Assembly: GCA_034509755.1 (NCBI GenBank)
Contig: CM067552.1
Location: 24,551,821-24,615,820 of the forward strand
Length of the DNA stretch: 64,000 bases
Direction: 5' to 3'
Source of the DNA: Anisodus tanguticus
Taxonomy: Eukaryota; Streptophyta; Magnoliopsida; Solanales; Solanaceae
In this document: positions 24,530 through 36,026 of the stretch, piece by piece
How the letters are laid out: each line of letters starts with the position of its first letter
Numbering within the stretch: the first letter of the stretch is position 1
The notes under the pieces: generated by a model
Databases searched by the model: none
What the model was told of the DNA's origin: nothing
What the model saw: only the letters and a program-made list of their open reading frames with translations
Program-made: the position numbers and the translations under genes

Positions 24530-24745
24530 AAAAGGAAAACCCGACCCCGCCCCGCCCCGCCCCGAGCCCGACCCGAGCCCGCCCGCCCCCGATACCGACG
24601 GGATCGGGATCGGGACGGACCGGAGCAGTCCCGCCCGACCCGACCCCGCTAGGCCCGCTAGTCCCGATCCCGACCCCCGGATCGTCCCGCCCCGACCCCG
24701 ACCCCGCCAGACCCGGCCCGCCAGACCCGAGCCCGGCCCACTGGC
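24530..24745. repeat. hAT right subterminal C-rich repeats
   Basis: CCCGACCCCGCCCC arrays preceded by a 12-base A run at 24523-24534. The C-rich strand is the same as at the left end. Pro/Arg/Gly-rich frames across it (24461-24771) are compositional artefacts. Confidence 0.85.
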
Positions 24746-24753
24746 CACCCATA

Positions 24754-24761
24754 CTAGGAAC
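24754..24761. repeat. hAT target-site duplication, right copy
   Basis: CTAGGAAC, identical to 21166-21173. Confidence 0.95.
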
Positions 24762-24807
24762 TAAACTCTAATTCCTATCTCACTAATCTTCCTAGACTGA
24801 TAAGCCC

Positions 24808-24959
24808 TGTTAACACCCAATTTTGGCCCTTCGCATTTTAAATAGTTGATCAAGATTCTTGAATTTCAAACAAAATAAAATAAACATTCAAAAAACAAAA
24901 ATACTTTCTAAACTAGTTTTGGAGCTATTTTTCCATGTCATTTAGCAAAATATCCTAAC

Positions 24960-24991
<32 letters not shown>

Positions 24992-27900
24992 TTAATTTAA
25001 TACTTTTTCCAAATTACCAATATAAAGTCATTTGCGGCTTAATTATTATAATTAGTCTGTACTGGAAAAATAAATATTTTACTTTGTTAAGTTGAGAAGC
25101 TTGATTAATTAATTAATTACATGATTCATCTTAATTTCGGTTCCAATTAGTCTTTTTTGTTAACAAAGTGGTTGTAACTTAAATCCCAAAATCGTCATAG
25201 CCTTAAAATCCCAATCAGCCCAATTCCATTATATCCGTCCAGCCCAAATCAATTAGTGACCCGGCCCATTCCCCGTAATTTCACTCACTCCAAGATCCCT
25301 TTGTCTCATTTCCAACAAAAAAGACCCTAATCGTATAAACCCTAAGGTGCCAGCCGCCGCCCCAATTCCACACTTAAGCCATTTTAGGCGAAGGTTCAGA
25401 AGCTTTCTCCTTTCCCAGCCCTTGCCTCACTATTTTGGGCAACGGAATTAACGAGGTTTGTCCATATCTCCCTCTTCAACGGTCAGAACAAGCTAAGGTC
25501 GTTTTCACTTCAGTTTTTCGATTTCTTTCATTTTCAGTACGAAAAATGCAATATTCGAATTTCAAAATCCGGATTTCAAACAAACCTAGAAAATTCAGAT
25601 TTTCGGGTCCGTCCCACATCGTTTTTTCATCTTCAAAGCTAACCAATAGTGTTCTTACAAAGTCGACTCGTTTTGACTATGTTTAAAGCTCCTAAAAATC
25701 TGATTCTTTTTCAATCTTTCTTACTTTTTTTATTTCCTTCACCGGCTCAAAGTGAAGGTATTCGAATCGTTGGTGAAATCGATCCTATACGTTGGTCGCC
25801 TCAGTCGCTGCACCACAACAGGTAATTCTCCCTTCTCTTTTATCCTTTTGCTTGCTTTTTAGTGTTTTATTATTTTCCTAGTATTTTTCTTAAGTTCAGC
25901 ATAAGTGTAAATTAGTCGATTTGATCTTATGTAGTCGTTTTAGCTTTATTTGTCTTCCCTACGAATGGCTAAGTATGGATTGTTAAGAATCCGAATGTTG
26001 ACAATATGACACTAACAAAATGACTCGAACGACTAGTTGTTATTTTTAAGGACGTTTGTTGTAATACTAAATATTAGTTGGTCTCAAATGATTAATTATC
26101 TGGTTGTAAAGTTCAATTTCGACTAGTTTTAATTGTTCACAGATTGTTGTATCTTTTTCCACTTTGTCGTCATGCCGTAATCTACTTTCCTATTGGTTAG
26201 TTGCTGTTAACAATTGTTTCTGTTAAAGAATAGTTGCGTGCTTTAAGTAAAATCTGAGGAAGTTCAACTGTTTGCGCTCTAACCTGAATCTGCTTAAGTT
26301 TCTTGGTATATGTTTCAACCTTATGTGATTTTGTGCATTAGCTTAGCCATTCGGGTAAAATGTTTTCTTATAAGCTAAGGGTTAGTAACATGTCTATGTG
26401 TTCGATAAAGATAGGCCTACTTTCATGTTTTCAAATCAGTTGTTTAATGTAAAGATATTCTAATGTCAACGAAAGGTTATGTCCTGCTTAGTTCTAAAAC
26501 TTAACACTCACTGTTTCTGTCTAGATATTTTCTAAGAGAATGATTGGGTATGTTGTTTTGTTTTAGTTGTTAAGCTCCACTAAATTCAATCTTTCCTTAA
26601 AAATCTGTGCTATTGTTTATCTCCACTTAAGAATGGATAGAAGACACAATCCATTGTATTTTCTCAATTCATGTTGTTTTAGTCTTTTAGACCACAATTT
26701 AGTTTTCACCTAAAGTCATTTTCTTGAAAAATAATGGTTCTTCTTCCGGGACATACACCTGCAAACTTGTTTTACCCTCAACAATGAATTTTCTTAAGAT
26801 TAAGCATGTTGGACCATACAAATTTGCTTTAAGAGTCCTTTTCCATAAGAATCTTTTCTTTATTGAGATTAGATAAATGATTTCCTTTTCTACCTTTGTC
26901 CAGTAGTAGTTCATTTATGTGTGGCTAGCGATGTGCTTAATTTTGGTTCACGTAGAGTGTCATCGTGTCCAACTTTCTTCCTGTAAACAAATTTAAAAGT
27001 CTTAAGTGCGCATTGGTTGGTTGGTTTCTCTTTTAGCTACTGAAGTTTGTTTGATTTTGCTCATGTGTTCTTGTTTCTGGAAATTGATTTTGAGGCCAAA
27101 CATAGTTCTGCCTGATGCATTTTCTTGTCCATTAAATGTTAATGTACATGATTTGTAACAATTACCTAAGTCATGAATCATGTTTGCCATTTTTTACATG
27201 TTGGACATAATAGTTGCTCGTTTGCTAATTCCTTTTATTTCGTTTTGATGCATGGAATACCACGAGTCCAGCGGACACTTCTTCCCGCATTCGACCCAAC
27301 ATAACATTCACACTCTCGAGTCAGACTCATTATTTTGCCGAACAAAGGAGTAATGTGGGCCAGCAACCCATTAATACCATTAGCAAGCGAGCAGCAGGCC
27401 GGAAACGCAGAAATGGGCTAAGCCCAATTAGCTAAACTCTTTCTCTCATGCTTTACTTCATTTTTTGTTATGTGTGTGACTTATAAAAAATGTACTAACA
27501 TTTTTACTTTGTTTTACCCTTCTTATCTTGGATGTCGGAGTAGAGCGTGAATTAATTGGGTTGCTAGATAAACGTCTTTTGTCTTCCATAATGATTTCAA
27601 ATATTTGCCAAGTTCAATTTCAACATTTTCTTAAGTGTCATGATTTGTTAAAAGATAAGTAAGGTCACGTTCTTTATCAAAAAAGGAAAGTTACTAAGGG
27701 TAATCGAAAAGCTAAAATGATTTTTAAAAGTAAAATGCCTTTAAGGCTCATTTTCCAAATAAAATGTACTTTTTTGATTAGTCATGAATAAACTATTTTC
27801 AAACTTTATACATATAACTCCTTAAACACATTTATTACAAACAAGTTATACAATTTTTAGTCATAAAATGTTAGATTCATAGGTAAATTGCATTAGGCGG

Positions 27901-28114
27901 ATCCTTAATACTGAGGTGCTTAAAATCTTCTTCGGGGATCACCAAAACTCTTACCCGAACTTTGGTATTTTTTAAAGGTTTTCAAAAATAATTAATGTTT
28001 AAATTGGTTTCCTAATTCTCATTCAATAAATTAGGTGACGACTCTGTTTGTTCACGATTAAAGCTAAAATTACGAAATAGCTTTTAAGCGCGAGTGTAAA
28101 AGTGAACCGTAACA
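24808..28114 (+). mobile_element. Ogre/Tat-like solo LTR, 3.3 kb
   Basis: Starts TGTTAACACCCAATTTTGG and ends GTAACA, with AGCCC on both sides (24803-24807 and 28115-28119), inside the copia-1 LTR. No gag or pol is present, so a solo LTR left by recombination is the simplest reading. The opening resembles nightshade Ogre/Tat LTRs (from memory). A GTGACGACTCTGTTTG stretch at 28035-28050 resembles the Ogre-type primer region (CGACTCTGCTGG), which could mean that the true LTR ends near 28030 and some leader remains. A leader-like stretch with several AAACCCTAA-like motifs lies near 25310-25350. Confidence 0.7.
24961..24991. repeat. TA/TG compound microsatellite
   Basis: (TA)8 followed by (TG)7 inside the Ogre-like LTR. 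Confidence 0.9.
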
Positions 28115-28130
28115 AGCCCCCTCTAAGTTG

Positions 28131-28135
28131 ATCCC
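28131..28135. repeat. gypsy-3 target-site duplication, left copy
   Basis: ATCCC directly before TGTTACACCCCG; the same five bases follow the right LTR at 35014-35018. Confidence 0.8.
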
Positions 28136-28193
28136 TGTTACACCCCGTATTTCATATATCATTGTCATCATAAGTTATCTAATGTAAGCTCGG

Positions 28194-30030
28194 TGTCACG
28201 ACCCTTTTTCAAGAGTCATGGTGGCACCTACATAATCCTCTCGGTAGGCAAATCACTTCCCAGAACCATTCGCAAAATATAATATAAGTAAAGCGGAAGA
28301 ATACGAATACTAAAATATCACGGAAGAAAATAATAGTCTGAAACATCCAAAAACACCCCGCATACAAGAGCACTAATCAAAACAACATAGGTCTGAGTAA
28401 ATGGGCACGCAATCCAAACAGAATACATAGTCTGAATATGTCTCTCCAATACGAACAAAAGACAATAAGTAGAGATAGAGTATCCAAGAGCATGCTGGAA
28501 GCATCATCATTACCACGTATACTGAGGATCACAGTTCTGACTCAACCACGTCGTCCTACGGAGGTTGAAGGTATTGAATCTGCATAAAAAAAGAATGCAA
28601 CAAGTGTAGCATGTACACAACATACTCCCGTAGACATCATAGATCGACAATGACGGAAGATATATAATCAGAGATAAAATACTAAGTTGACACCAAATAA
28701 TTCTATACTAACAGTTTAATAACCCAAGTACGTCACATAGCCAACATCTTGTTCACAATAGCAGTATATCATATATCAGTAATAATAAATACCTTTCAAG
28801 TTCAGAATCCAATCATTGTGTTCACAATCACTCAATACACAGTACATCACAATTCATCAATGAAATGACATATGTATGTATGATATGAATGCAATGCATA
28901 TGCAAGGTACATTTCTCAACCTAGTATACAATACGTCAAAGTTTAGTTATGGTCTGTACACATATGAGGGACCCGTGAAGTCCATATACCACTCCTAGCC
29001 AGTCGAAAATAAACACACGAATCTGAATAGAGCCCAAGACTCATTTGTCGAGTCTCAATCATGTTGCTGGCGTGCAACTCTTCTCCCCGTGTATCAATAT
29101 CATCTGAAGTTTCATAATCTTCTAACTCTTACCTTTCTGGTCTCTTGGACAACAACATATTCATACCTCTCACATCAAGTCACAGAACCATGAGTGTATG
29201 TATGCAATGACAACACAAGGCAATACATCATGATATAATGTGATGCAGTCAAATATAGAGATGGTGTCCAGATGCTTTCAATACTTCAACAACACATAGG
29301 CAAATTCAAGTCAAATAAGGATATTCGAAAGTAGTGGGATGAGTAAAAACATAATAGCAAACATGGCGACAAGCCTACATATGGAGACAAAACTAAATAA
29401 TCAGCAAGCAAGACCAGCATAAGGTTGATTCCCCAAATCATCCCATCGTCACACTTTAACACCGATACCCACTCAGACGTTCATCACAACCGCTTGAATG
29501 GGACCCCCAAATATGCCCAATACCCCTCAATATTTATAACCAATTACGTACTTCTATTGGAGTCTAAAAAACTAAACCGTAGCCTACCTCAAAGCCGAGC
29601 AGGTGCGCTCCAAAATCAATCCTCGGTGATAGTCTTTCCCTTTCTTTGTGCCTTGTGATAATTGAAGTCTATTCTCACGCATAATACATCGTTAATATAA
29701 AGATAACGCAACAAAAACAAGACTTTAATTACCTATCCCGGGCCCACGCTACGAAGATCCAAACTTTATTACACAAAAATCATTACTACATACTAGGTAG
29801 TCATATCCTAGAGTTAATTGAAAATCTATTCACATTTGATAGCTCAATTGAACAATAATAAAAAAGCCCAATTGAAACCGTAGAAAATTCTCCCAATTAA
29901 AAATATGCTTCTACAATCAAATTAAGACTTATAACATGATAAACTAACATAATCCAATCCTAATTCATGATATTAACACCAACATCGGTTCCACACACAT
30001 GCATCCATGACACTTAGAAAGTATGTAAAC
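28194..30030 (-). repeat. minus-strand gypsy LTR fragment inside gypsy-3
   Basis: Begins TGTCACGACCC, the reverse complement of a GGGTCGTGACA LTR end, then gives typical LTR U5/R sequence on the minus strand (cctccgtaggacgacgtgg, ttgaaccttcaac-like). The right boundary near 30030 is uncertain. No matching LTR start or duplication of CTCGG could be found, so this is a truncated copy. Small frames within (29425-29658) are noise. Confidence 0.6.
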
Positions 30031-32395
30031 AGAAGTAACGATGAGTAAAGCTCGATATAAGCATATAAAGTAAAGAAAATGAGCTAATGAACCTAAGGAG
30101 ACAAGGTAGGTATTAAAGGGATGTTTTAAGAGATAACTATATTAGAACGAAGATGAGGTGAAGGGAAACTATATTTTAAATTAACCCAAAGTTCTATGAG
30201 ATAGATAATGTAATGGGCTTACAGCTTAACAAGAACAAGGAAATCTTTTCCACAAAGTGCCATTGGCGGAAAGTCCTAGCCATGAGGCAAGTAAAGATGT
30301 TTTGTTCTAAGTACAATGATCTGATTGGATATAATAGAACAACGTCTTGTAATGTAAAATCCTTCAGAATATTATACGTACCCAATGAGGGAATAACTTA
30401 ACAACTCATCATCTACAAGATATTAATATGAAGGATTGGAATTGGGAGAAATGTTTGAGATTATATATATATACCAAAATGTTTCAGAATGAATGAGAAT
30501 ACGGTAAGTGAGCAAATGAATGATTAAGTATCAAAGAGGAGCAAGGAAAGGAATTGTTTACGGTCATTAGTAATGAGGAAGAACTAAAAGGGTTTTTATT
30601 TTAGACCATGAATGAGAGATAGTCGCAATGATATGCGCACTCCGGATTCAATGGAATTATTGATAGAGTTTTTATGCTGAGACACTACACACCATAAGGG
30701 TTTATAGCACACTGTTAGGTAAACAAAGCAAAATTGATATAAAAAGTGATAACTTAAGTATTTTAAGGATCTCATGTATCGATAATTTGATACCATTTCG
30801 ATAAGGTTAACATCGTAGCTAGTACAACCAGCCATGTGTCCACAAATGGCTTGATTGATTTGGAAGATAAGGACATAAATTTACCCAAGAAAATGCATCA
30901 GTTAGCCAAGTGGGAGTCTAATTGATGAATTCACATAACCTTATGATTCAGATTATAGCAGATTCATTCCTTATATTGGGAAATAAGGAATGTCAGGGTA
31001 AAGATCCCATTTTTAGGGATAATCAGAGAGGATATTCAAAAAACGAAAACCACAACCTTCGAGCTTTATGGAAGTAGGGTCCTCAAGTACCAAGGCCATT
31101 TGTGTGTTCCCAATGTAGCAGAACTACGAGGCTCCTTACGACAGTTCATTATTCACAATATCCTATGCACCCAGGATCTACTAAAATGTATCATGATGTT
31201 AAAGGAATGTATCGATAGGACGGTATGTCGGGAAATATTGCGGAGTTGTAGGCTAGTGTCCTCATTGTCAATAGGTAAAGATAGAGCACCAGAAGTTGAT
31301 GGATTGACTTAGAAATATTGAGACCACGATGTGGAAATAAGAGATGGTCAATATGGATTTCAGTACGGAACTGCCTATACAGTTGAGGATTACGCGAAAT
31401 TGTATATTGAGGAGATCATTCAAAAGAGTCTGGGCGCTCAAGTTAAATATTAGAATATTTTCCACCCCGAAGCAGATAGACAGATCGAACATATGATTCA
31501 GGCACTCGAGGAGATATTATGAATTTGCGTATTAGATTCTAAGGGAAATTGGGATGACCACCTACCACTTATGAGTTTGCATACAATGATGGATACCATG
31601 CTAGCATCTTACGAGGCTCTGTATGAGAGGATATGTAGAACTTCTATTAGATGGTTCGAGGTAAGTAAACAAGAGTTAATGGTATTTGACTGGGTACGCC
31701 AAGCCGTAGAGAAAGTGAAGTCATTTCAGGAGAGACTATTGACCTTAGAGTCGTATTCAGATATGTGATGATGGGATTTAGAGTTCCAGGATGATGATTT
31801 ATATTCTTAAAGTTTTTTCCTATTAAGGGCGTGATGAGATTTAGAAAAAAGTGGGGAAAGGTCTGTGGTACATTGGACAATATCGCATGATTCGACGAAT
31901 AAGTCAAGTGGCTTATGAATTAGACATACCTCCAAAAGTTAGAATTCGTCCATCCAGTTTTTCATGTTCTAATGTTAACAAAGTATATTGGGAATCCCTC
32001 TCGGATCATACCCACTAATGATGTACAAATTACGGACCTACCATATGAAGAAGTTCCTACAGCTATTCTATGATTGATAAGTCAGCAAGTTAAGGACTAA
32101 AGAAGTAGTCTCCTTAGAAGTTCTATGGAAGAATAAGACTATGAATGAAATGACGTAGGAAATGGAAGATGAGATGAAATATAAGTACCCTCGATTGTTT
32201 CAAGCTGAAGGCTCTAAACGATTATGATTTGATTATCCTTATCATAATGTGAGATTCGATACTAACCCTTCATTTTTATGATTAGTCGATACTTCGAGTG
32301 ACGAATAGCATGACCAAGAGCTGATATATTGGGTTATGAGACGAGTTCTTATTCCAGAAAGTTATACTTGATGTTTATGACCATGTGAGGTCCGA

Positions 32396-32449
<54 letters not shown>

Positions 32450-32606
32450 CATGTTTATAGCGCTATGAGGCAAGTTTGGATATCGTCTTGTTCACAGGGA
32501 TGCGGATAGCCCCATTTATAGGGAAAATTATGTCAAAATTTCCAAAAAGTCATAAGGATTGTTTGGATACTTGTGTATGCCCCCACATTCGAGGATGAAT
32601 GTTCCT
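30031..32606 (+). pseudogene. gypsy-3 pol remnants (integrase, chromodomain)
   Basis: A HQLAKWES-like string at 30896-30920 matches the pol region before integrase. The integrase N-terminus is at 31080-31300, where the zinc-binding pattern is lost. The core reads EDYAKLYIEEII, GNWDDHLPL (31548-31574) and WFEVSKQEL, followed by FFPIKGVMRF. A chromodomain-like C-terminus follows at about 31940-32215 (VFHVLMLTKYIGNPSRI, then SLEVLWKNKT), the part that steers chromoviruses to chromatin. The first ~800 bases have no readable domain. Many stops make it inactive. Confidence 0.8.
32396..32447. repeat. TA microsatellite, 52 bp
   Basis: Pure TA run between the chromodomain remnant and the polypurine tract of gypsy-3. 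Confidence 0.95.
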
Positions 32607-32619
32607 AAGTAGGGAAGGA
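32607..32619 (+). other. gypsy-3 polypurine tract
   Basis: AAGTAGGGAAGGA directly before the LTR start TGTTCCACCCCG at 32620. Confidence 0.75.
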
Positions 32620-35013
32620 TGTTCCACCCCGTATTTCATATATCATTGTCATCATAAGTTATCTAATGTAAGATCGGGGAGGGTGAAATCCCTCTACATT
32701 GATTAAGATGAATGAGACTTGGAAAAATATGTAACATCCTGTATTTTTGTTCAATACATGTATGACTAAGTTGAGGTTGACGAATGCACTTAAACGTGAG
32801 TAATGGTATTTTTGGCAAATAAAATTGAGCTGCTTACTTACCCGTCCTACTTGCTTGAGCTACTTACATGTCCTACTTACTTGAGGTACTTAACACATGT
32901 CTTAATTATTAAGCAAGAATGAGACACATGTCAAAATAAGAGGGATCAGTAAGACACCTCCTAATTAAGCAAGTAGGTGACAAAGAGGTGCATCACCTAC
33001 TTGCTAAAGAAAAGGCTACAATTTCCTAAAAGGTAGAACCCAAGTTGGTCGACCAAAGACCCCATATTAGGAATGATTTATGTCATATTTCCCCTCATAT
33101 TTTTCGAGATTAACTCTCAAGAAAAGATATGGAAGTTCTCTCTCTAAGGTGCCTCAATCCTATGTAATTTTCTCTTATTTTTCAAGTTCTAGTGGAGGAA
33201 AACCTAAGAGTTGAAGAACCCAAATCAGGAGCTGATCTCTTCACCAAGTAAGGTGAGTATACTGCCTTATTTCATCCTCATTTTTTGCTGGAAAGGTAGA
33301 GGAATTCATTCCATAATAGTGAGAACTCACAGAACGGTAATTGGAAGTCGCGAGTTCGAATTGTTCAACTTGTAGTGAATTGTTTTGGGTTGTTTCATGC
33401 TTTGATTGGGTTGCCTATTTTTCTACTATTTTTATGGAGTTTAGAAGGAGAGAGTGTGTGGAGAAATTCCACATAATGGTAGGGTAGTGAGATGGTCACT
33501 CGTCCATTCATTTTCAGGTTGTTTGACACTAGTATGGTTATCATTTTGTGCAGAGTAGACTATAGGAGCTTCTCTTGTTGTGATTTTTTTAAGGGCTGCT
33601 AATAAAGGTAAGATTTCCCTTCCTCTTTATGTATAGAGCTTGTCTAGGCTTTAAGTATGACGATTTATTAAGAACTTGTAAAACTCTGGTGTTGAATGTT
33701 GTTCTAATGGATTATGGAGGTTGTTCTTGTATTGTTGAAGGGATGAACATGTGGTTGTTGTTTGTTGTTATTCTTGATGTTTTTGGTGGTTATTCTGAAT
33801 TTGGGAAATTAAGGAAAACAAGGGAGATTCTGCCCAATTTTCCATAAGAGAGCTAGTAGCTTAGAAATGTGTTTTAAGTTATTCCATGGAAATAACCATA
33901 TGTTGTCTTTTCTTGATTTAGATTGAAGTGCCACGAGAAGTTATAAGATGAGTTGTTAAATAAACGACAAAGGTATGTAAGGCTTCCCTTTTCATTCAAA
34001 GGCATGAATCCAACATATATCATTTTTCAAATAAGTCGTCGAAAGAACTATCCTAAATCATATGTTGGTTGCCCCTTGTCGGAAGCGTTTTATCGCATTG
34101 TTATCATGTTATATATCACTTAGTTGTTGGTTGTATATCTAAGTTTAATAGACCCCCAAAAGGAGCATTTCGAAGAGTTAATCGTCGAGTCGACCAAGAG
34201 TCGTTCCAAAGTAAAGTTAAAAGAGTTTATACTTTTCAAAGGGGCCACAAGTGTCATTTCTACTACAGTGTATTATGAACACCACCGGCCTAATAACCAG
34301 TTGTATATATACATATAAGTTACACACCACCAAACTAATATCGGTGGGCAGTTATTTATACACATACATAATTCCGGCTATAACCGGCGGGCAGGCATTT
34401 ATATATGCATCCATACACACACCTCAAACTTACTTGAGGGCGGTACCTTATGTAAACACCTCGGGCTATAAGCCGAGGGCAAATTATATAATAGAACACA
34501 TGTATAGAAGTTTCAGTGCAGTTTCAGAGTTCCATTGTTCTCCTTGAGTGGCACATAGGTTATCAGAGTATCCGGTTTCTTCTTATGCCCCATTTTATAT
34601 CTAATGCTTTCATATTGCTATTCATGCTTTGCATACCAGTACATTTTATTCATACTAACGTTCTTTTTGTTTGTTCATGATGCAAGTTCAGGTAGAGGTG
34701 CAGATAGACCTCCCCAGTAGGAGCCTGTTGAGTTCAGCTATTGATTGGTAAGCTTCACTTCTTCCGGAGCTACCGAGTCAGAGGTTTTGAGATGAGTTAT
34801 GTATATATGTACAATTGATGGGTAGGTCGGGGTCCTGTCCTGACCATATGACAATTACACTTCTTAGAGGCTTGTAGATTTATATGTTGGTCAGTTGTTT
34901 TGTGATGTCCTTTTCTGCCGAAGTTTTTATCATTTCACAGGTTATGTTTCAGAGTGGTACGCCGGGGCAAGGCTGTATCGAGTGCCGGCCACACCCCAAT
35001 TTTGGGTGTGACA
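32620..35013 (+). repeat. gypsy-3 right LTR
   Basis: 2394 bp, start homologous to 28136-28193, end ccccaattttgggtgtgaca. It includes CGG-centred palindromic repeat units at about 34278-34500, and a second LTR-like start (TGTAACATCC) at 32730 whose meaning is unclear. Confidence 0.8.
34278..34500. repeat. degenerate palindromic minisatellite inside LTR
   Basis: Four or five units of about 45-55 bp, each with a CGG...CCG-type inverted core (for example ccggctataaccgg and ctcgggctataagccgag) joined by AT/ACAC-rich spacers. Confidence 0.65.
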
Positions 35014-35018
35014 ATCCC
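35014..35018. repeat. gypsy-3 target-site duplication, right copy
   Basis: ATCCC, same as 28131-28135. Confidence 0.8.
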
Positions 35019-35297
35019 CAACTTGAAGTTGAATTTGACAAAATTTTGTTGCTATGACAATTGCTTATAAGAAAGTGGATAAAGGTAACACTCAATAATC
35101 AATCATAATACACGAATCTAGACTCACGACCTGTAAAACATAAACTCTACTAAACAGATTCTTCGATCTTCTTATTTGTATCATGCAGCACTTTCCGCTT
35201 CTGGAATCAAAACTATCAATATAACATTGACCATGTTTGCTCAATATTCTGATTTCTCTCTTTATGAGTGCACAAAAACTTCTTCATGGCAGGACTT

Positions 35298-35299
<2 letters not shown>

Positions 35300-35334
<35 letters not shown>
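35300..35334. repeat. TA microsatellite
   Basis: Expansion of a short tatatata stretch that is only about 9 bp long in the sister LTR copy near 16070. Confidence 0.9.
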
Positions 35335-35335
<1 letters not shown>

Positions 35336-36026
35336 CTTTGAGTACGCAGCAAGTCGACAAACACAAAACCCTACGTGAATAGGCCTATTAGATGTAATAG
35401 GATTTGAGTTGAATTAGGCTTCTTGCTTTCATACAGCTTCATGATCTCTTTAGTAGTTCAAAGTCCTTGCTTGATAAATATGGCAAGAAATCTTAAACTT
35501 GTTCACCAAGTCCTTACCATAAATCACAAATCCTATTCGCGGCAGGACTTGCGCTGGAACATGTTCATGGACCAGGTTTAACCACCTGGTTCATTCTCTT
35601 CATCTCGCATTCGCTCGAGCTCTAATTTCTGGCAATAATAGGTGAATTATATAGTCGTTATTATGTATTCAATTTGTGTTGAAATAGGTTTTTAATCTCT
35701 ATCCAAATTAGACAAAAATCAACTTCAAAAAGTAAGGAAATTTTTCTTAAAAAATTGTTCCTAGTCAAATTTGACTTCCTTGATTCATGCGGCTTTCTTT
35801 CGAAGCATGTAGCTTTAATTAATCATTTCCTTGTACGAACTGTAAATTTTAGCTATCAAATAATTAATTCATAATATAGTATCACGAACTGCTTAATCAC
35901 AATAATTCTGCACCGCCTCCAAAGTTTCCTTTCTCGAACCTTTCTTCTAACATTAATACACATATGCATCAAGTTCTTCAAACTTGTTTGTCAATCAACA
36001 AAACACATACTTATCATAACTCAACA

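Larger units (their letters stand above)
21174..24753 (+). mobile_element. hAT DNA transposon (3580 bp), decayed
   Basis: Ends form a 22-bp terminal inverted repeat with two mismatches (TAAGGCTGGCCAGTGGGCC and TATGGGTGGCCAGTGGGCC on opposite strands), flanked by a perfect 8-bp duplication. Inside each end lies 200-230 bp of GACCC/CCCGA-type C-rich sequence, then a poly(A) run. The AT-rich middle encodes a BED-finger and hAT-type transposase with several frameshifts. It sits in the copia-1 LTR. Confidence 0.95.
28136..35013 (+). mobile_element. gypsy-3: Ty3/gypsy element with collapsed left LTR
   Basis: TGTTACACCCCG...GTGTGACA with ATCCC on both sides. The first 58 bp (28136-28193) match the start of the right LTR (32620-32677), but the rest of the left LTR is gone, replaced by a minus-strand LTR fragment. 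The interior keeps decayed integrase and chromodomain sequence, a purine tract at 32607-32619 and a 2.4-kb right LTR. It was inserted in the copia-1 LTR. Confidence 0.85.
20911..36026 (-). repeat. copia-1 LTR split into four pieces by three insertions
   Basis: LTR pieces are 20911-21173, 24762-24807, 28120-28135 and 35019-36026, about 1.33 kb in all. The breaks are filled by the hAT (duplication CTAGGAAC), the Ogre-like LTR (AGCCC) and gypsy-3 (ATCCC). Removing the insertions and one copy of each duplication gives one LTR with TG...CA ends. The last piece aligns with 15856-16766. Confidence 0.8.

Noticed and set aside
24461..24771. Pro/Arg/Gly-rich open frames on both strands
   Set aside because: They come from the C-rich hAT subterminal array; no start context or domain.
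32730..35013. Separate nested LTR starting TGTAACATCC within the gypsy-3 right LTR
   Set aside because: No second end or duplication could be found; the outer ATCCC pair fits a single LTR.
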